From NCBI RefSeq assembly GCF_029168315.1, contig NZ_JARGYD010000002.1, positions 186,001-250,000 of the forward strand: a stretch of 64,000 bases of DNA. Direction: 5' to 3'. Source of the stretch: Psychromarinibacter halotolerans. GTDB lineage: Bacteria > Pseudomonadota > Alphaproteobacteria > Rhodobacterales > Rhodobacteraceae. Position 1 is the stretch's first letter. Each line of letters opens with the position of its first letter. The position numbers and the translations under genes were made by a program. The notes under the pieces are model-generated. The model was not told the DNA's origin, searched no databases, and saw only the letters and a program-made list of their open reading frames with translations. This document shows positions 25,261 through 34,028 of the stretch, piece by piece.

Positions 25261-25448
25261 ACGATCCTCGGTCTGTGCGCGCGGCGGCGTAACCCCGCGC
25301 GCATCACGCCGCCCCCCGTTCCGTCGCGCCTGCGCGTTTGACCCTTGGCCGGAACGGGCGCCCAAGATCGCGGCTGTGTCCGATTCGACAGCGACGAAAC
25401 GCGGGATTGCGCTTGCCCGCCGGGACCTTACCGGGCAACGTCACCGGC

Positions 25449-26375
25449 ATGGAATTCGGTCCCTATCTGATGCTTGCAACGCTGGAGGGCGCGGTCACCG
25501 CTGCGGTGCTGGCCTTGACCGCCGTCGGCCTGAGCCTTGTGTTCGGCATCATGCGGGTCGTGAACGTGGCGCACGGCGAATTCTTCATGCTGGGCGCGGT
25601 GCTGGCGTGGTGGGTGTCGTCGTGGTTCGGCGGCCCCGCATGGGTCGGCTTCGTCGCGGCAGCAGTGATCGCGCCCTTGCTGGTCGGCGTGCTGGCGGCC
25701 TTTGCGGACATGACCCTGCTGAAGCGGATCGAGTACGATCCCGAACGGACCATCGTGATCACCATCGGCCTTCTGTACGTGATCCAGCAGGTCACGCTGA
25801 TGACCTACGGCCCCGACGCCCGCCCGGTCGAGCCGCCGTTCAACACGCGCCTTGCGCTGCCATGGTTCGAACGCGGCGACAGCGGCTGGCAACTGTATTG
25901 GCCGTGGGGGCTGTCAACTACGTCGTACAAGCTGTTCGTGATCGGCGCGGCGGCGGCGCTGCTGGGCGTGGTCTGGCTGTTGATGCGGCACACCAAGATC
26001 GGCCTGATCATGCGCGCGACCCAACTGGACGGCGAGATGGCGCAGGCCTTCGGCATCCCGGTCGAACGCGTCTATGCCTTTACCTTCGGCCTTGGCGCCG
26101 GGCTGGCGGCCTTGGCGGCGGTGCTGATCGTGCCGGTGCAGCAGGCGCATTACCTGATGGGCGGCGATCCGCTTTTGCTGTCCTTCATCGTGGTCATCAT
26201 CGGGGGCCTCGGCAGCCTGCCCGGCACCGTGGTCGCGGCGTTGCTGATCGGGCTGTCGGACGGCATCATCAGCGTCTTCTTTTCGCCGACGCTGGCCAAG
26301 ATCCTTGCGACGCTTCTGGTGGCGCTGGTGCTGGTATTCCGACCGCAGGGCCTGTTCGGAACCCGCACGGCATGA
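25449..26375 (+). CDS. branched-chain-type ABC transporter permease (LivH type), second system
   Basis: 308 residues, about eight membrane helices. LivH markers are LTAVGLSLVFGIMRVVNVAHGE at the N-terminus, IGGLGSLPGTVV near the C-terminus and terminal VFRPQGLFGTRTA. Start chosen at MEFGPYL; upstream in-frame codons read into low-complexity sequence and lack the fold. Its stop overlaps the next permease start as ATGA. Together with the LivM-type protein it forms the channel for the ligand bound by the Tat-exported binding protein. Confidence 0.93.
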   Translation: MEFGPYLMLATLEGAVTAAVLALTAVGLSLVFGIMRVVNVAHGEFFMLGAVLAWWVSSWFGGPAWVGFVAAAVIAPLLVGVLAAFADMTLLKRIEYDPERTIVITIGLLYVIQQVTLMTYGPDARPVEPPFNTRLALPWFERGDSGWQLYWPWGLSTTSYKLFVIGAAAALLGVVWLLMRHTKIGLIMRATQLDGEMAQAFGIPVERVYAFTFGLGAGLAALAAVLIVPVQQAHYLMGGDPLLLSFIVVIIGGLGSLPGTVVAALLIGLSDGIISVFFSPTLAKILATLLVALVLVFRPQGLFGTRTA

Positions 26376-27316
26376 GCGTTACGACCCGCGTCCTGCTGTT
26401 GCACGGTGCGCTTGTCGCACTGCTGCTGGCGCTGAACTGGCTGCTGCCCGTCTATCACCACGGCAACCTTGCCCGCGTCATGGTGCTGGCCACCTACGCG
26501 ATGGGATACAACCTGCTGTTCGGCTACACCGGGCTGCTGTCGCTGGGCCACGCGATGTTCTTCTCGGCGGGCATGTACGGCATGGCGCTGACGGTAAAGC
26601 ACCTTGGCTGGACGCCCGCCCCCGCGATGCTGGCGGGGCTGGTGTCGGGCGCGCTTCTGTCGCTGGCGGTGGGCGCGCTGGCACTGCGGACCGCCGGTGT
26701 CGCCTTCATGATCGTGACGCTGATGTTCGCGCAGGCGGCGTTCCTGACGATCCTGTACTTCGGCGAGTGGACGAACGCCGACGACGGCCTTGTGCTGCAG
26801 CGCGCCGAGCGGATGCTGTGGGGGCTGGACCTGACCAACGACACGACCCGCTATATCGCGGCGTGGGTGCTGTTCTCGGTCTGCCTTGGCCTGTCGCTGT
26901 GGCTGGTGCGGTCGTCCTTCGGCAAGGTCCTGATCGCGATCCGCGAGAACGAGCCGCGCGCGCAGATGCTGGGCTATGACACGTTCCGCCACAAGCTTGC
27001 GGCGGTGACCGCGTCGGGCACGATGTCGGCGGCGGCGGGGGCGGCCTATGGCCTGCTGTTCGGCTACGCGGGCGCAAGTTTCGCGGGCGTGCAGTATTCG
27101 ATCCTGCCGCTGCTGTGGGTGCTGCTGGGCGGCTTCGGCACCCTGATCGGCCCGTTCATCGGGACGCTGTTCATCTTCTACCTGATCAACATCACCTCGG
27201 GCTTCACCTCGGCCTATATGGCGGTGGTCGGCGCGGTGCTGATCGCGGTGACGCTATTCGCCCGGCAGGGCATCGGCGGAGAGTTGCGGGCGCGCGTCTG
27301 GCGGTGGCTGCCATGA
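26372..27316 (+). CDS. branched-chain-type ABC transporter permease (LivM type), second system
   Basis: 314 residues, about nine to ten membrane helices. The LivM signature GYNLLFGYTGLLSLGHAMFF-type block, the IRENEPRAQMLGYD loop that contacts the ATPases, and LLGGFGTLIGPFIG are present. It starts and ends in ATGA overlaps with its neighbours, so the four transporter genes after the binding protein are translationally chained. Confidence 0.93.
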   Translation: MSVTTRVLLLHGALVALLLALNWLLPVYHHGNLARVMVLATYAMGYNLLFGYTGLLSLGHAMFFSAGMYGMALTVKHLGWTPAPAMLAGLVSGALLSLAVGALALRTAGVAFMIVTLMFAQAAFLTILYFGEWTNADDGLVLQRAERMLWGLDLTNDTTRYIAAWVLFSVCLGLSLWLVRSSFGKVLIAIRENEPRAQMLGYDTFRHKLAAVTASGTMSAAAGAAYGLLFGYAGASFAGVQYSILPLLWVLLGGFGTLIGPFIGTLFIFYLINITSGFTSAYMAVVGAVLIAVTLFARQGIGGELRARVWRWLP

Positions 27317-28017
27317 CGCTGCTGTCGACCCGTGGCCTGTCGAAAAGCTTCTCGGGCCTGCGCGCGGTGCACGAGGTTGATTTTGACCTGCCCGAAGGCG
27401 AGGTGCGCGCGCTGATCGGACCCAACGGCGCGGGTAAGACCACCTTCGTCGGGATGCTGTGCGGGCGGATCGAGCCCAGCGCGGGCAGCGTGTCGTTCGA
27501 CGGGCACGACGTGACCGCCCTGCCCGCGCACCGGCGCATCCGGGCGGGCATGGCCTATACCTTCCAGATCACCAGCATCTTCGGGCGGCTGACCTGCCAC
27601 GAGAACGTGGCGCTTGCCGTGCGCCGCCGGAATGGTCCCCTGTCGGACGTGACCCATGCGCTGGACCGGGTCGGGCTGGCCGACCGCGCCGAGCAACTGG
27701 CCGGCGACCTGAGCTATGGCCACCAGCGGCTGCTGGAGATCGCGATGGGGCTGGCGCAGAAGCCACGGCTTCTGATCCTCGACGAACCGACGCAGGGCCT
27801 TTCGGACACCGAGATCGACGCCTTCTGCGCCCTGATCCGCGAACTGAAGGCCGAAACCACGATCCTGCTGATCGAGCACAACATGGCCGTGGTCATGCAG
27901 ACGGCCGACCGCATCACCGTCCTGAACTTCGGAGAGATCCTTGCCGAGGGCGATCCCGACCAGATCCGCGCCGACCGCACGGTGCAGGCCGCCTATCTGG
28001 GGACCGAGGATGCTTGA
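27313..28017 (+). CDS. branched-chain-type ABC transporter ATP-binding protein (LivG type), second system
   Basis: 234 residues. Walker A GPNGAGKTT, a Q-loop in AYTFQITSIF, the degenerate signature LSYGHQRLLEIA, Walker B LLILDEPTQGL and the H-loop LLIEHNM are visible. The LSYGHQR form is common in LivG and UrtD-like proteins. It overlaps the LivM stop and the next ATPase start (by eight bases). Works with the LivF-type ATPase as the engine of the importer. Confidence 0.93.
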   Translation: MTLLSTRGLSKSFSGLRAVHEVDFDLPEGEVRALIGPNGAGKTTFVGMLCGRIEPSAGSVSFDGHDVTALPAHRRIRAGMAYTFQITSIFGRLTCHENVALAVRRRNGPLSDVTHALDRVGLADRAEQLAGDLSYGHQRLLEIAMGLAQKPRLLILDEPTQGLSDTEIDAFCALIRELKAETTILLIEHNMAVVMQTADRITVLNFGEILAEGDPDQIRADRTVQAAYLGTEDA

Positions 28018-28705
28018 GCTGCGCGATGTGTCCACCGGCTATGGCGCGGCGCAGGTGCTGCGCGACGTGTCGCTGGACGTGCAGGCGGGCGAGATCCATT
28101 GCCTGCTGGGCCGCAACGGGGCCGGCAAGACCACGACGATGAAGGCCATCGCGGGGCTGCTGCCTGTCTGGAGCGGAACCATTCATCTGGACGGGGCAGA
28201 GATCGGCGCGCTGCCCGCGCACCGGGTCGGCCGGACCGGCGTCGGGTACATCCCGCAGGGACGGCGGTTGTTCGGGGAACTGACCGTCGCGCAGAACCTA
28301 GAGATCGGGCTGATGACCCGCCGTTCCGCGCCTGCCGTACGCGAACGCGCGCTGGACCTGTTCCCCCGCCTGCGCGAGCGGATGTCGCAGCGGGCGCAGA
28401 CGCTGTCGGGCGGCGAGCAACAGATGCTGGCCACCGCGCGTGCGCTGTGCACGGAACCCAAGGTGCTGCTGCTGGACGAGCCGACCGAGGGGCTGCAACC
28501 CTCGATGATCGCCGCGATCCGCGACGTGATCGTGCGGCTGCGCGGCGAAGGCACGGCGATCCTTCTGGTCGAACAGCGGATCGACGCTGTGCTTGCGGTG
28601 GCCGACCGGGTGACGTTCCTTGAGAACGGGCAGACCCGCGAAACATGGGACGCCGCCGATCTGCGCGCCGATCATTCCGCAATCGACCGCTACCTTGGCG
28701 TCTGA
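28010..28705 (+). CDS. branched-chain-type ABC transporter ATP-binding protein (LivF type), second system
   Basis: 231 residues. Walker A GRNGAGKTTT, signature LSGGEQQMLATARAL, Walker B VLLLDEPTEGLQPS and H-loop region ILLVEQRID. LivF/UrtE-type length. The ATG sits eight bases inside the end of the preceding ATPase gene. Last transporter gene before a probable terminator and the hydroxylase genes 163 bases further on. Confidence 0.93.
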   Translation: MLELRDVSTGYGAAQVLRDVSLDVQAGEIHCLLGRNGAGKTTTMKAIAGLLPVWSGTIHLDGAEIGALPAHRVGRTGVGYIPQGRRLFGELTVAQNLEIGLMTRRSAPAVRERALDLFPRLRERMSQRAQTLSGGEQQMLATARALCTEPKVLLLDEPTEGLQPSMIAAIRDVIVRLRGEGTAILLVEQRIDAVLAVADRVTFLENGQTRETWDAADLRADHSAIDRYLGV

Positions 28706-28744
28706 CTCGGCAGGGCCCGCCCAGTGACCGCAAGCGGTCGCTCG

Positions 28745-28776
28745 GGTTCCCGCAGGCGACCGTTTTCCATGCACCG
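28745..28776 (+). terminator. possible intrinsic terminator after second ABC transporter
   Basis: CGGTCGC (28745-28751) pairs with GCGACCG (28766-28772), followed by TTTT. A competing smaller hairpin GACCGC-AA-GCGGTC (28736-28749) overlaps its left arm. The short T run makes termination probably partial, allowing read-through into the hydroxylase genes. Confidence 0.45.
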
Positions 28777-28868
28777 CGCCAACGACAAAGCCGTCCTCGC
28801 ACGGCCGGCATTGACAGGTGCCGCATCCGCCGCGCAGGCTTTGACCGGACAGTCAAAGGGAGCGCCGA

Positions 28869-29723
28869 TTGCCGGCTTACCACAGCCCCTCCACCCTTGC
28901 GGACGCGCTGGAGATTCTGGCGTCGGGACCGGTGACCATCGCCGCCGGCTGCACCGACCTTTATCCCGCGACGCAGGCCAAGGCGCTGCCCGGAGACATC
29001 CTCGACATCACCGCCATTTCCGAGCTGTCCGGCATCACCCGCGATGACGCGGGCTGGCGGATCGGGGCGGGCGTGACATGGGCCGAACTGATCCGCGCGC
29101 ATCTGCCGCCCGCGTTCGACGGGCTGAAGCGCGCCGCGCGCGAGGTCGGGTCGGTGCAGATCCAGACCGCGGGCACGGTGGCGGGCAACCTGTGCACCGC
29201 GTCGCCCGCCGGTGACGGGGCACCGTGCCTGATGACGCTGGACGCGACCGTCGAACTTGCATCCGCCACGGCGAACCGCAGCCTGCCGCTGGCACAGTTT
29301 CTGACCGGCGCGCGCCGCACGGCACTGCGCCCGGAAGAGATGGTGACCGCCATCCGCGTTCCCGCCACGACCGCTGCGGGACAGGGCGATTTCCTGAAGC
29401 TTGGCGCGCGCCGTTATCTTGTCATCTCGATCGCGATGGCCGCCGCCCGGTTCGAGACCGAAGGTGGCGCGATCACCCGCGCTGCGCTTTCGGTCGGCGC
29501 GTGCGGCCCGGTCGCCGCTCGCCTGTCCGGGTTAGAGCGCGCCTTAGAAGGCGTGCCGCTATCCGCTGCGGTCAATAAGGTGACGACCGACGCGGTCGCG
29601 CCGCATCTTTCGCCCATCGACGACATTCGCGGGGACGCGGAATACCGGATAGAGGCCGCAACCGAGCTGGTCCGCAGACTGGTACTTCGCTGCGCAGAAA
29701 AACGCGTGGGGATCGCGGCATGA
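28869..29723 (+). CDS. molybdenum hydroxylase FAD-binding subunit (xanthine dehydrogenase family)
   Basis: 284 residues. FAD contacts of the family are seen as TIAAGCTDLYP (usual AGGTDL) and AGTVAGNLCTASPAGDG. It passes electrons from the iron-sulfur centres of the partner subunit to NAD+ or another acceptor. Start is TTG: AAAGGGAGC lies about eight bases upstream and no ATG or GTG fits better. Its stop overlaps the start of the large subunit as ATGA. A separate FAD subunit together with a fused FeS/Mo subunit is an uncommon arrangement; the usual is three separate chains or two (XdhA/XdhB). Confidence 0.9.
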   Translation: MPAYHSPSTLADALEILASGPVTIAAGCTDLYPATQAKALPGDILDITAISELSGITRDDAGWRIGAGVTWAELIRAHLPPAFDGLKRAAREVGSVQIQTAGTVAGNLCTASPAGDGAPCLMTLDATVELASATANRSLPLAQFLTGARRTALRPEEMVTAIRVPATTAAGQGDFLKLGARRYLVISIAMAAARFETEGGAITRAALSVGACGPVAARLSGLERALEGVPLSAAVNKVTTDAVAPHLSPIDDIRGDAEYRIEAATELVRRLVLRCAEKRVGIAA

Positions 29724-32434
29724 ACCAGCCGTTCGGCACCCGAACCATGCGCCTGAATGGCGTCGATACGCCCTTCGCCGCCGCACCCGGTCGCCGCTTG
29801 TCAGAGGTGCTGCGCGAGGATCTGCAACAGTTCGGCACCAAGATCGGCTGCGATGCCGGGGACTGCGGCGCTTGCACGGTTCTGCTGAACGGCAGCCCGG
29901 TGTGCGCCTGCCTGACACCCGCGATCCGCGTCGACGGGGCAGAGGTCACGACCGTCGAAGGGGTACAGAAAATCGTCCCGATGTTGCAGCGATCCTTCCT
30001 GCGGCACGGCGCGGCGCAGTGCGGCATTTGCACGCCCGGAATGCTGGTCGCAGCCGCAGCATTGCTGCAGAAAAACGCCTCGCCCAGCCGCCGCGAGGTC
30101 GAGGATGCCTTGGGCGGCGTGCTGTGCCGCTGTACCGGCTACGCCAAGATCATCGACGCGGTTTGCGACATGTCGGGACTTTCTGAACCCGACAGCCCAA
30201 AGACGGGCGCTGCCGTAGGGGCACGGCTGGAACGGCTGGACGGCGGGCCGAAGGTTGCAGGAACCGAGGTGTACGGTGCGGACCTTGTCCTGCCCGACAC
30301 GCTAGAGGTGCGCGCCATCCGGTCGCCGCATCATGCTGCAACATTCACGCTGGGCGACACCGCAGCATGGACCGCAGCGGCACCCGGCCCGGTGCTGGTT
30401 CTTACCGCCGCCGATATACCCGGTCCGAACCTGTTCGGCACCATCCCCGACTATGTCGATCAGCCGGTCCTGGCAGAAACGTCGGTGCGGCAGCGGGGCG
30501 AAGCCATCGCGATCGTCGTCGCCGAAACCGCCGTGCTGGACGCGCTGGACCTGTCGACGTTTCCTGTGAAGTGGACCCCAACGCCTGCCGTCACCGACCT
30601 TGCGTCCGCCCCGCCCGCCGATCTTCATCCGCATCGCCCGGGCAACCTGATGATCCGGGGGCTTGTCCGATGCGGCGACACCACCGCCGCGCTTCGGGAC
30701 GCCACCTTCGTGTCGGACGCGCAGGTCGAAACCGGCTTTGTGGAACACGCCTATATCGAACCCGAGGCTGGCATCGCGTGGATGGATGGCGACACGCTGG
30801 TGATCCGCGCCTGCACGCAGGCGCCGGTGATGGACCGGGACGAGACGGCCAAGGTGCTTGCGCTTCCGACCGACCGCGTCCGCGTGCAGCCTGCGGCGAC
30901 GGGCGGCGGCTTCGGCGCGAAGCTCGACGTGTCGCTGCAGCCGCTGATCGGGCTTGCCACGCTGAAGACCGGACGGCCCTGCCGGATGATCTACAGCCGC
31001 AGCGAAAGCATGGCCTCGACCACCAAGCGGCACCCCGCGAAGATGAAAGGCCGCGCCGGTTGCGATGCGGCGGGCCACGTGACGGGGATGACCTTCGACG
31101 GGGATTTCAACACAGGCGCCTATGCCAGCTGGGGCCCGACCGTCGCGGTGCGTGTTCCTGTCCATGCCTCGGGCCCCTACCGCACGCCGAACTACCACGC
31201 CGAGGCCCGCGCGATGCACACCAACGGCCCCGCCGCCGGGGCGTTTCGCGGCTTTGGCGTTCCGCAGGCCGCGCTGGTGCAGGAAACCCTGTACGACGAC
31301 CTTGCGATCAAGGCCGGCATCGACCGGCTGGAATTCCGCATCGTGAACGCGCTGCGCGACGGTGACACCACCGTCTGCGGCCAGACGCCCGGCGGCATCG
31401 GGATAGCCGAGTGTCTGGAGGCGCTGCGCCCCGCGTGGCAGCAGGCGCTGGCGCGGGCCGACACCACGGACCCCCGCAGGCTGCGCGGCGTCGGCGTCGC
31501 GTCCTGCTGGTACGGCTGCGGGAACACCGGGTTGCCGAACCCCTCGACGATCCGCGCGGGGCTTCGCCGCGACGGGACGCTGGTGCTGCATCAGGGGGCG
31601 GCGGACATCGGACAGGGCGCGAACACGGTGATCGCGCAGATCTTCGCGGACGCGCTTGGGCTGCCTGTCGGACAGGTCGCGCTGATCGACGGCGACACCG
31701 CGCTGACGCCGGATTGCGGCAAGACCTCTGCCTCGCGCCAGACCTTCGTGACCGGCAATGCCGCGCTGCGTGCGGGGCAAATGCTGCGCAGCGAGATCCT
31801 GTCGCTGACCAACGCCGGCGCCGCCGCGAAACTGTCTTTGCAGGACGGCGCGCTGACCGTCACTGATGGCCGCGCGATCCGCACGATCCACCTTGCCGAC
31901 CTTCCGGCGAACCCGCTGGGCTATGTGCTGTCGGCAGAAGAAACCTATGACCCGCCGACCCGCCCCTTGGACGAGAACGGGCAGGGCGAACCCTACGCCG
32001 TTTACGGCTATGGCGCGCAGGTGGCCGAGGTTGAAGTGGACGCGACGCTCGGTACCGTTCGCGTGCTTCACATGACGGCGGCGCATGATCTTGGGCGGGT
32101 GATGAACCCCTTGCTGGCCGAGGGGCAGGTCGAGGGCGGGATTGCCCAAGGCCTGGGGATGGCGCTGATGGAGGAGTACATCCCCGGCCGCACCGAGAAC
32201 CTGCACGATTACCTGATCCCGACCACCGGCGACATGCCTGAAATCCAGACGATCTTTATCGAGAAACCCGACCCCGAGGGGCCGCTGGGTGCAAAAGGTT
32301 TGGGAGAGCATGTCCTGATCCCCACCGCACCCGCGATCCTGAACGGGATCCGCCATGCCAGCGGCGCGCGGATCACGCGGCTGCCCGCGCTGCCGCATCG
32401 GGTGTTGGCCGCGATCCGGGAGGCGGGACAATGA
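29720..32434 (+). CDS. molybdenum hydroxylase, fused [2Fe-2S] and molybdopterin subunit (xanthine dehydrogenase family)
   Basis: 904 residues. First cluster ligands GCDAGDCGACTV...VCAC (C44, C49, C52, C62 or C64), second cluster CGICTPG and LCRCTGY (C101, C104, C136, C138). The Mo domain follows from about residue 190, with GGGFGAK, GAFRGFGVPQ and the catalytic glutamate E863 in GAKGLGEHVLIPTAPA. Length and layout equal the single-chain aldehyde oxidoreductase (Mop) type, but a separate FAD subunit is encoded just upstream. Expected reaction: hydroxylation of an N-heteroaromatic ring or aldehyde with water as oxygen source, cytoplasmic (no Tat signal). A reductase-like gene follows, pointing to an N-heterocycle. 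Confidence 0.92.
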   Translation: MNQPFGTRTMRLNGVDTPFAAAPGRRLSEVLREDLQQFGTKIGCDAGDCGACTVLLNGSPVCACLTPAIRVDGAEVTTVEGVQKIVPMLQRSFLRHGAAQCGICTPGMLVAAAALLQKNASPSRREVEDALGGVLCRCTGYAKIIDAVCDMSGLSEPDSPKTGAAVGARLERLDGGPKVAGTEVYGADLVLPDTLEVRAIRSPHHAATFTLGDTAAWTAAAPGPVLVLTAADIPGPNLFGTIPDYVDQPVLAETSVRQRGEAIAIVVAETAVLDALDLSTFPVKWTPTPAVTDLASAPPADLHPHRPGNLMIRGLVRCGDTTAALRDATFVSDAQVETGFVEHAYIEPEAGIAWMDGDTLVIRACTQAPVMDRDETAKVLALPTDRVRVQPAATGGGFGAKLDVSLQPLIGLATLKTGRPCRMIYSRSESMASTTKRHPAKMKGRAGCDAAGHVTGMTFDGDFNTGAYASWGPTVAVRVPVHASGPYRTPNYHAEARAMHTNGPAAGAFRGFGVPQAALVQETLYDDLAIKAGIDRLEFRIVNALRDGDTTVCGQTPGGIGIAECLEALRPAWQQALARADTTDPRRLRGVGVASCWYGCGNTGLPNPSTIRAGLRRDGTLVLHQGAADIGQGANTVIAQIFADALGLPVGQVALIDGDTALTPDCGKTSASRQTFVTGNAALRAGQMLRSEILSLTNAGAAAKLSLQDGALTVTDGRAIRTIHLADLPANPLGYVLSAEETYDPPTRPLDENGQGEPYAVYGYGAQVAEVEVDATLGTVRVLHMTAAHDLGRVMNPLLAEGQVEGGIAQGLGMALMEEYIPGRTENLHDYLIPTTGDMPEIQTIFIEKPDPEGPLGAKGLGEHVLIPTAPAILNGIRHASGARITRLPALPHRVLAAIREAGQ

Positions 32435-32460
32435 TGCCGATCCTTTCCCATACGACGCCC

Positions 32461-32511
32461 GCCCGGCGGCACCGCCGGGCAGCCCCCGACCGCCCTCCCG
32501 GGCGGGGGCTT
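32461..32511 (+). other. paired GC-rich stem-loops between hydroxylase and reductase genes
   Basis: GCCCGGCGG-CA-CCGCCGGGC (32461-32480) is a perfect 9-base stem. It is followed by AGCCCCCG...CGCCC-TCCC-GGGCGGGGGCT (32481-32510), a bulged longer stem. No T run follows. The 124-base gap otherwise shows no gene. Probable mRNA-processing or stability element; the GGGGGCT/AGCCCCC core is reminiscent of the dispersed repeat seen later in the window. Confidence 0.55.
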
Positions 32512-32558
32512 CACCCCCACCCGCGGCCGCGCGCTGCCCTATTCCCCTCAATCGCCAC

Positions 32559-34028
32559 ATGACCACCCGCGCCGATACCTCTGAAGGTGAGACCCCGCGC
32601 GTCAAGGCCGACAAGATCCGCTGTGATGCCTGCCCGGTCATGTGCTACATCGCCGAGGGCCGCGCCGGGGCCTGCGACCGCTATGCCAACGAGAACGGTC
32701 AGATCGTCCGCTGCGATCCGCTGACGATCCTCGACAGCCGCCTTGCCGCCGGACAAGAGGTGGTGCCCTTCCTTGCCCGCGACTGGGACGGGACGATTGC
32801 CCCCGACAGTGCGCTGGTTCCCACCGCCATCGGCGCGGGCACGACTTATCCGGATTACAAACCCGCGCCGTTCCTTGTGTCGCGCAGCATCGACGGCGCC
32901 GATTTCGTCACCGTCGTGACCGAGGCGATCTTCAGCTACTGCGGTGTGAAGGTGAAGATCGACACCGACCGCCACCTTGGGCCCGAAGCCGCCGCCGTGC
33001 GCGCCGGGGGCGAGGTCATTGGCCACGTCACCACCGCCGAGTACGGCAGCCAGATGCTGTCGCTGGGCGGCGTCGATCACTTGACCGGCGGCTCCAAGGC
33101 CGAGGGGCGCGCGACCTGCGAGGCGATGCTGGCCCTGTGCAACGGCGAGGCAGTGACGCTGAATGTCGATACCGGGGCCGAGGTCGTGGTGCAGGCAGGG
33201 CAACCGCCGATCGTGGACGGTCAGCGCGAAGAGAAAATGCGCGTGGGCTGCGGGTCGGCCACCATCGGCATGTTCGCGGACCAGTGGCAGGGGCTGGTGG
33301 ACGAGGTTGTCGTCGTCGACGACCATATAACCGGCGTCGTCAGTGAACATCAGGCGGGCAAGGTGATCGGCTGGCCCGACACCGGCATCCGCATCAAGGG
33401 CCGCCGGTCCACGCCGGGCCGCTATTTCCAAGTCGCCGAACCCGGGCTTGGCTGGGGCGGCACCAACATCGACGATCCGCTGACCATCCTTGGACCGTGG
33501 CGCCCCGAAAAGGGCGCGCGGCCCGGTCTGACCCTGCTGATGGTGTCCACCACCGGAGAACAGTACGGCTATTACGTGCTGAACGACGACCTTGTCCCCG
33601 AACCCGGACCGCTGCCCCCGGCGCTGCAACCGACGGTCGCGCTGATCGAAGAGAACTGCGAACCCGCGCTGTGCACGGTGATGTTCATGGGGGGCGCGGG
33701 CGGTTCGCTGCGCGCCGGGGTGACGCGCAATCCCGTGGCGCTGACCCGGTCCGTGCAGGCGCTGAAGACCACGGTCACCAGCGGCGGCGCGTCGGTCTAT
33801 GTCTGGCCCGGTGGCGGCATCACCCTGATGGTCGACGTCACCACCCTGCCCGCGCGGTCCTTCGGGTCGGTTCCGACCCCCGCGCTGGTGGCGCCGCTGG
33901 AATTCACGCTGCGCAGCGACGACTACGCCGCCCTTGGCGGACACACGTCCGAAATTCGGTCGCTGGACGACATCATCGCGACGGGCGGCGAGTACGGGAC
34001 GGCGATCAAAGCCACTGGAAAACCCTGA
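32559..34028 (+). CDS. 6-hydroxynicotinate reductase-like iron-sulfur flavoprotein
   Basis: 489 residues. The N-terminus has a ferredoxin-like cysteine set C22-x2-C25-x3-C29-x9-C39 (CDACPVMC, GACDRY), plus C52 and further cysteines (about C128, C187, C194 and in MRVGCGSA). The rest is a family-specific domain rich in glycine motifs such as GGVDHLTGGSKAEGR and GWGGTNIDDPLTILGPW. I recognise it as the family annotated 6-hydroxynicotinate reductase. The Eubacterium barkeri enzyme, as I recall, reduces the ring of 6-hydroxynicotinate and carries covalent flavin and several FeS clusters. Placed directly after a molybdenum hydroxylase and before UPF0280, fitting hydroxylation then ring reduction. 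The start lacks a good ribosome site. The actual substrate here is unproven. Confidence 0.72.
   Translation: MTTRADTSEGETPRVKADKIRCDACPVMCYIAEGRAGACDRYANENGQIVRCDPLTILDSRLAAGQEVVPFLARDWDGTIAPDSALVPTAIGAGTTYPDYKPAPFLVSRSIDGADFVTVVTEAIFSYCGVKVKIDTDRHLGPEAAAVRAGGEVIGHVTTAEYGSQMLSLGGVDHLTGGSKAEGRATCEAMLALCNGEAVTLNVDTGAEVVVQAGQPPIVDGQREEKMRVGCGSATIGMFADQWQGLVDEVVVVDDHITGVVSEHQAGKVIGWPDTGIRIKGRRSTPGRYFQVAEPGLGWGGTNIDDPLTILGPWRPEKGARPGLTLLMVSTTGEQYGYYVLNDDLVPEPGPLPPALQPTVALIEENCEPALCTVMFMGGAGGSLRAGVTRNPVALTRSVQALKTTVTSGGASVYVWPGGGITLMVDVTTLPARSFGSVPTPALVAPLEFTLRSDDYAALGGHTSEIRSLDDIIATGGEYGTAIKATGKP

Noticed and set aside
25463..25795. Reverse-strand frame over the second LivH-type gene
   Set aside because: Shadow of the permease; threonine/serine-rich product without a start signal.
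30302..32641. Very long 779-codon minus-strand frame opposite the molybdenum hydroxylase
   Set aside because: The plus strand carries a complete enzyme with all cofactor motifs; the reverse product has only low-complexity Arg/His/Gly sequence.
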